Shown one piece after another: positions 60,130 to 64,000 of a stretch of 64,000 nucleotides of DNA (positions are counted from its first letter, which is position 1; each line of letters begins with the position of its first letter). The notes under the pieces were generated by a model. It had not been told where the DNA came from and searched no databases. It saw only the letters and a list, made by a program, of their open reading frames with translations. Made by a program: the position numbers and the translations under genes. Source of the DNA: Granulicella sibirica (GTDB lineage Bacteria; Acidobacteriota; Terriglobia; Terriglobales; Acidobacteriaceae); the NCBI RefSeq assembly GCF_004115155.1, contig NZ_RDSM01000006.1:1-64000 (forward strand). The letters are read 5' to 3'.

Positions 60130-62268
60130 TTACGTAGTAGCGACTGCAGACTGCATCAGAGACGACAGTCTGCTCAGGCTCTCATCTTTGTCCATTTGCT
60201 CCAGTGTGCGAGACAGCTTTCTCCTCCAGTTTGGGTTCTCATTGGAGGTTCCTGGGACATTGACCTGCTCGGGTTCGCGCATGAGGTCGTCAAGCTGAAC
60301 GATAGTCAGCAGCGATCGCGTGCGTGCCAGGAACTCGTGAGATGCCTGGCAAAACTCGGCAGAGGTGATATCCAGCTGATCACTGAGAAGTCCCTCTTTC
60401 GCGAAAGCCCTCATGAGAGCGGCACGGTCCCGGCTGCGCATCTCTCGCGCCTGCTGAGCGCTGTCCGCATCGGGGAAGAGCTTGAGTCTCTCGCGCAGTT
60501 CAATATCATTTCCGCACCACCAACCTGGAAGGGTGGGAAGATCGTGGTTGCCGGCTACGCTTAAAGCCAAATGAGGGTATTCGTTAGGTGTATGAAAAGA
60601 CTCCTCGCCACGTTCGAATGCGAGTACCCGGTAGGATAGGATGTTCGCTTCCGCCATGCGCTCTCTAAATCCGTCAGGAACGCCCCCAAGATCTTCGCCG
60701 ATGACGACGCAGCAGTTGCGTTGGCTTTCCAGTGCAATGATGCCGACCAGGTCGTCGATCGGATAGAACACATAGGCGCCATCTTTGGTTTCACCGTGTG
60801 GCGGTATCCAGTAAAGCCTTCGCAGAGCCATGACGTGATCGATCCGGAGTGCGCCCGCATAGCGCATGTTAGCTCGAAGAAGCTCGATGAATGTCCTATA
60901 CCCATCCCGCTGCATGGCTTGAGGATTGAGAGGCGGCAGCCCCCAATTTTGTCCTGCAGGGTTGAACTGATCTGGAGGCGCTCCTATTTGAACATCGGCC
61001 GCAAACAAGTCTGGCCGACTCCAGGTTTCTGCTCCCGATGCGTGAGAACCAACCGCCAAGTCGCGATATAAACCAATCTTCATTCCCGCCGCAGCCTCGT
61101 GGGCCCTTTTGAGTTGCCGGTCTGCCGTCCACTGAAGCCAAAGCTGGAAGCGGATTCGTTCAGGTTCTCTTCGCGTAAACTCCTCTACGCCGCTTGCTTT
61201 TGCATCTCGATACTGCTCAGGCCATACTTGGGATTCTCGGAAGCCTGAGTCAGTCTCGGCGACGTACATCCGAAGAGCCTGGAAGAGGCAGGACCGATCG
61301 AGTACGTCACTTCGCTCCTCGTGAAAAGAGGTGAAGGCTTCCTTCAACTCTGAATGTCCTTCTGTGTCGAAAGTGGAGAACAGAAGCCTGAGGATTGGTA
61401 GTTTTGTAGCGGCTACCTTCTCGTAATCGAGGAGGTTTGCTTCGCGGCATTCTCTGAGCATCGTCTGAAAGGCCGCAGACTCGATGAGCGTCCGAGCTTC
61501 CGTGGAGTGTGCGAGCTCAGGGATATCGTTGAGGTCAATGTTGAGCACGTTCAGAAGCATACGATCAGAGGGTGAGTAGGGACTAGCGTCTCCAGGCTTG
61601 TCGAGAAACATGGCATGGAGTGGGTTTACTCCTACAATGTCAGCGCCTTCCTTCTTTGCAAGTTCGAGTAGTTTTTTGAGGTCGGAGTAGTCACCAATTC
61701 CCCAGTTCTGCTCTGAGCGAAGAAGGTAGAGTTGCGTCGCCACCCCCCAGATCCGACCACTACCTTCCTGGACCGTGGGAAGCCAGCAAGTTTCAGGCGT
61801 AACAATGAGACGGCAAACTGCCGGAACCCCTTCCATGCGAAGGTCATGGTAGCCATCAGGGATCTCAGCGGTAAGAAACAGATTGCGCCGTTCCAGTGTG
61901 CGCCTATTGAGAGTCTTCTGGTCGATCAGCTCGAGATCCCTAAACGACACTTCACTAAAATGCTCCCGATGATCTTCCAGCGTCACAGACCAACGTAAAG
62001 TTTCGGTGTCATGGTCCAAGGTGACCGGAACCATGATCCCTCGCTTGCCGCGCTGAGTCACGAGGACGGGTGGAAGAGGTTGCGTCCAGGATGAGTCCTC
62101 GAGGGTCAGCAAGGAAGCTTGCGCCTGATCTTCATCTTTTGCGTCGATCCCAACACTCTTCAGTAGTGACCTTCGGGTCGCGTCCGAGATTGGTTGCTCC
62201 TGACCATCTCGTGTGGGAATGACATCCTGGATGCCGAGGAGCTGCGCTAGTTTTACAAGGTTGCTCAT
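60130..62268 (-). CDS. malQ: 4-alpha-glucanotransferase (amylomaltase)
   Basis: A 712-residue GH77 enzyme that moves maltodextrin units between chains. The part from residue 170 is the barrel: RIWGVATQLYLLRSEQNWGI and GDYSDLKKLLELAKKEGADI. The nucleophile aspartate is in LRIDHVMALRRLYWIP, the acid/base glutamate in CVVIGEDLGGVPDGFRERM, and the third carboxylate is in VAGNHDLPTLPGWW. The first 140 residues form the N-terminal beta domain usual for the long MalQ type. The start overlaps the treZ stop by four bases, so the two are translated together. Confidence 0.95.
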   Translation of the reverse strand: MSNLVKLAQLLGIQDVIPTRDGQEQPISDATRRSLLKSVGIDAKDEDQAQASLLTLEDSSWTQPLPPVLVTQRGKRGIMVPVTLDHDTETLRWSVTLEDHREHFSEVSFRDLELIDQKTLNRRTLERRNLFLTAEIPDGYHDLRMEGVPAVCRLIVTPETCWLPTVQEGSGRIWGVATQLYLLRSEQNWGIGDYSDLKKLLELAKKEGADIVGVNPLHAMFLDKPGDASPYSPSDRMLLNVLNIDLNDIPELAHSTEARTLIESAAFQTMLRECREANLLDYEKVAATKLPILRLLFSTFDTEGHSELKEAFTSFHEERSDVLDRSCLFQALRMYVAETDSGFRESQVWPEQYRDAKASGVEEFTRREPERIRFQLWLQWTADRQLKRAHEAAAGMKIGLYRDLAVGSHASGAETWSRPDLFAADVQIGAPPDQFNPAGQNWGLPPLNPQAMQRDGYRTFIELLRANMRYAGALRIDHVMALRRLYWIPPHGETKDGAYVFYPIDDLVGIIALESQRNCCVVIGEDLGGVPDGFRERMAEANILSYRVLAFERGEESFHTPNEYPHLALSVAGNHDLPTLPGWWCGNDIELRERLKLFPDADSAQQAREMRSRDRAALMRAFAKEGLLSDQLDITSAEFCQASHEFLARTRSLLTIVQLDDLMREPEQVNVPGTSNENPNWRRKLSRTLEQMDKDESLSRLSSLMQSAVATT

Positions 62269-64000
62269 CGTTTGTCCTGCTGAAGGAGGGACCAGCGAAC
62301 GGACCAGGGTCTCATACGTCTTCCCTCAGGTTCAGGGCCTTCTTGCCAAACTGAACTTTCGCCGGGTTCCGGAAATCCTTCATTCGAGGTGTCTGAGAGG
62401 TTCGCCGCAAGAACGAGCTGCATGTCATCTTCGGTATTTGAGAAGCGAACAACGACCGCCCCTGTTGCCAAGACCTCGTAGGCTGCTGCATGTCCACCCA
62501 GATGGCTGGCAAATGGAATGATTTCTTTGCGACGAACACGGAGGATGCGCCTGTACCAAGCAAGCCACTCGGCGTGCACCTCCTCCTTCGCCTGTGCCCA
62601 ATCAAGCTTACCCGCCAGAAAGGTCTCCTCTGCTTGGGGATCGGGAATCCGTTCTCTCTGCTCCGGGTCCTGGAACTCGGGGAAACTGGCAAATTCCTCT
62701 CGTCGACCTTTCCGAACCAGATCTCCCAGTTCTCCTTCAAAGTCGCAGAAGAAGGGAAATGGCTGCGAGCTGCCCCACTCCTCGCCCATAAAGAGCATGG
62801 GGACCTGCGGAAGTAACAGATAAACTGCGGCAACCGCGTGAACGGCTTCAGGCGATGCGATCGCATTGATGCGCTCGCCAAAGGCGCGATTTCCAATCTG
62901 ATCGTGGTTCTGCATGAAGGCCACGAATGCTGACGGTGGAAGGAATGCCGAAGGCTCGCCGCGCTCGGAACCGATGCACTCCATCACCTCTCCCTGAAAA
63001 GCGAAGCCCTGCGCGAGAGCACGGCCCAGCTTCTCGGCGTCATCTTTGTAATCTCCGTAATACCCTTTGGTTTCGAGCGTAGCCGCCGTGTGCAGTACAT
63101 GATGCATGTCATCATTCCACTGTGCCGTGTAGGTTTTGGGCTCCCCGATCTCATTCCGAGTAAGGCGAGACGCCTGATTGCTTTCATTCTCAAGGATGAG
63201 GTGCACGGGCCGGGTTGCGCTTTCCCTGACCCGCTCTGCCAGTTCATCCAGCAAATGCTTGGGACCGTCGTCCTTGATCGCGTGGACCGCGTCCAGCCGG
63301 AGGCCGTCCAGGTTGAACTCCTCGATCCAGTAGAGAGCGTTGTGGATAATGAATTCGCGAACGACCTCGCTCTGTTCGCTGTCATAGTTCACGGCATCTC
63401 CCCAAGGGGTTTTGTGATGGTCCGTGAAAATTTGAGGAGCATACTTCGGCAGGAAGTTGCCATCCGGACCGAAATGATTGTAGACAACATCCAAGATGAC
63501 CATGAGTCCGCGGAGATGTGCCGCTTCGATCAACCGCTTGAAGTCATCAGGCAGGCCATAGGTGGAGTCGGGCGCATAGAGCAAAACTCCGTCGTAGCCC
63601 CAGTTTCTTCGCCCAGCAAAGTCGGCAACAGGCATAATCTCGATTCCCGTTATGCCAAGGTCGACGAGATAATCCAGCTTCTCGATGGCTGCTAAAAACG
63701 TTCCCTCAGTAGTGAACGTGCCGACGTGTAGTTCATAAAGCACGGCCTCTGACCATGGGCGGCCTCGCCACTCATCGTCTTCCCACGCAAATGTGCAGGG
63801 ATCCATGACTTCGCTGGGTCCATGGACATCCTGAGGTTGGAATCTCGAGGCGGGGTCTGGAACGCTTTCGCCGTCCAGCACTTTGAATTTGTAGAGAGCG
63901 CCAGCCTTGGCCTGATCTGTAGTCAGTTCATGCCAGCCGTTCGCCTTCCGATGCATAGGAAGGGTAAGACCTAACCCTTGCAACTCGACAAAGGTCGAGG
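62265..64000 (-). CDS. treZ: Malto-oligosyltrehalose trehalohydrolase, 5' end outside the window
   Basis: A GH13 enzyme that releases trehalose from maltooligosyl trehalose, the last step of the TreY-TreZ route. At least 577 residues are inside the window, and the frame runs off the edge in the N-terminal beta domain (STFVELQGLG). The barrel has NWGYDGVLLYAPDSTYG, VILDVVYNHFGPDGN, the nucleophile in DGLRLDAVHAI, the acid in LILENESN and MQNHDQIGN. The C-terminal part is SVRWSLLQQDKR. The real start lies beyond 64000. treY, treX or glgE may lie further upstream. Confidence 0.95.
   Translation of the reverse strand, partial: STFVELQGLGLTLPMHRKANGWHELTTDQAKAGALYKFKVLDGESVPDPASRFQPQDVHGPSEVMDPCTFAWEDDEWRGRPWSEAVLYELHVGTFTTEGTFLAAIEKLDYLVDLGITGIEIMPVADFAGRRNWGYDGVLLYAPDSTYGLPDDFKRLIEAAHLRGLMVILDVVYNHFGPDGNFLPKYAPQIFTDHHKTPWGDAVNYDSEQSEVVREFIIHNALYWIEEFNLDGLRLDAVHAIKDDGPKHLLDELAERVRESATRPVHLILENESNQASRLTRNEIGEPKTYTAQWNDDMHHVLHTAATLETKGYYGDYKDDAEKLGRALAQGFAFQGEVMECIGSERGEPSAFLPPSAFVAFMQNHDQIGNRAFGERINAIASPEAVHAVAAVYLLLPQVPMLFMGEEWGSSQPFPFFCDFEGELGDLVRKGRREEFASFPEFQDPEQRERIPDPQAEETFLAGKLDWAQAKEEVHAEWLAWYRRILRVRRKEIIPFASHLGGHAAAYEVLATGAVVVRFSNTEDDMQLVLAANLSDTSNEGFPEPGESSVWQEGPEPEGRRMRPWSVRWSLLQQDKR

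Noticed and set aside
1-64000. CRISPR arrays, tRNA and rRNA genes
   Set aside because: No regular spaced repeats, no cloverleaf-like stretch with a CCA end and no rRNA signature was seen by reading; a tRNA scan would be decisive.

Overview
The window looks like part of an Acidobacteriota chromosome, most likely family Acidobacteriaceae (Terriglobus, Granulicella or Edaphobacter type). This is inferred from gene content: propeller-type diguanylate cyclases, carboxypeptidase-regulatory-like secreted proteins, DUF4386, DUF4136, MASE1 kinases, three YsnF/AvaK proteins, DUF892 ferritin-like proteins, and a treZ-malQ trehalose/maltodextrin operon. No rRNA or tRNA gene and no CRISPR array was recognised.

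Layout. 1-5 kb: a transposase tail, a methyl-accepting chemotaxis protein, then decayed genes (a MASE1 kinase with its middle deleted, a truncated secreted protein, an integrase N-terminus). 5.5-8.4 kb: a large sensor diguanylate cyclase, split by a frameshift inside GGDEF. 9-13.8 kb: a frameshifted FMN reductase, a small membrane protein, and a GntR(YtrA)-ABC transporter operon. 14-17.8 kb: an umuD gene broken by an IS110-family element, an intact umuC, and a kinase gene between two copies of the umuC 3' end. 18-21.5 kb: a response regulator with a nonsense codon, two DUF892 proteins, a stand-alone sensor domain and a cold-shock protein. 21.7-28.8 kb: an accessory island with a candidate E2-like/SEC-C protein plus DUF3892 protein, a divergent sigma factor/small protein/ImmA-IrrE protease operon, an EcoRI-type adenine methylase with a DUF262-HNH nuclease, and a resolvase with a truncated HerA-like ATPase. 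29-36.5 kb: a CPBP protease, two secreted glycoside-active proteins, a VOC/monooxygenase pair with a MarR regulator, two DUF4386 proteins and a broken cupin. 36.9-38.7 kb: an ISL3 element with perfect ends. 39-46.6 kb: small envelope and stress genes, including a LysM protein, YidB-like, DUF3761, and three YsnF proteins with an OmpA protein. 46.6-53.5 kb: signalling genes (two receiver proteins, Crp/Fnr, a histidine kinase), fragments of duplicated genes, an ATP-dependent ligase and an MrpE-like protein. 53.6-64 kb: DUF72, a cyclase, DUF4136, isochorismatase/SDR, Mn-catalase, pyrophosphatase, malQ and treZ.

How the genes fit together. The normal chromosomal part is rich in stress functions: Mn-catalase, DUF892 and YsnF proteins, OmpA, and trehalose synthesis through TreZ. 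It also carries sensory functions. The accessory part shows repeated integration and loss, with IS110 in umuD, an apparent integration at the umuC 3' end, ISL3 in a hairpin repeat, and integrase, resolvase and ATPase fragments. At least eight genes carry a frameshift, nonsense codon or internal deletion. These may be real decay or, in part, assembly errors. The most interesting parts are the umuC-3'-end mini-island (16.98-17.81 kb) and the divergent E2-like / sigma-protease module (22.1-25.4 kb).
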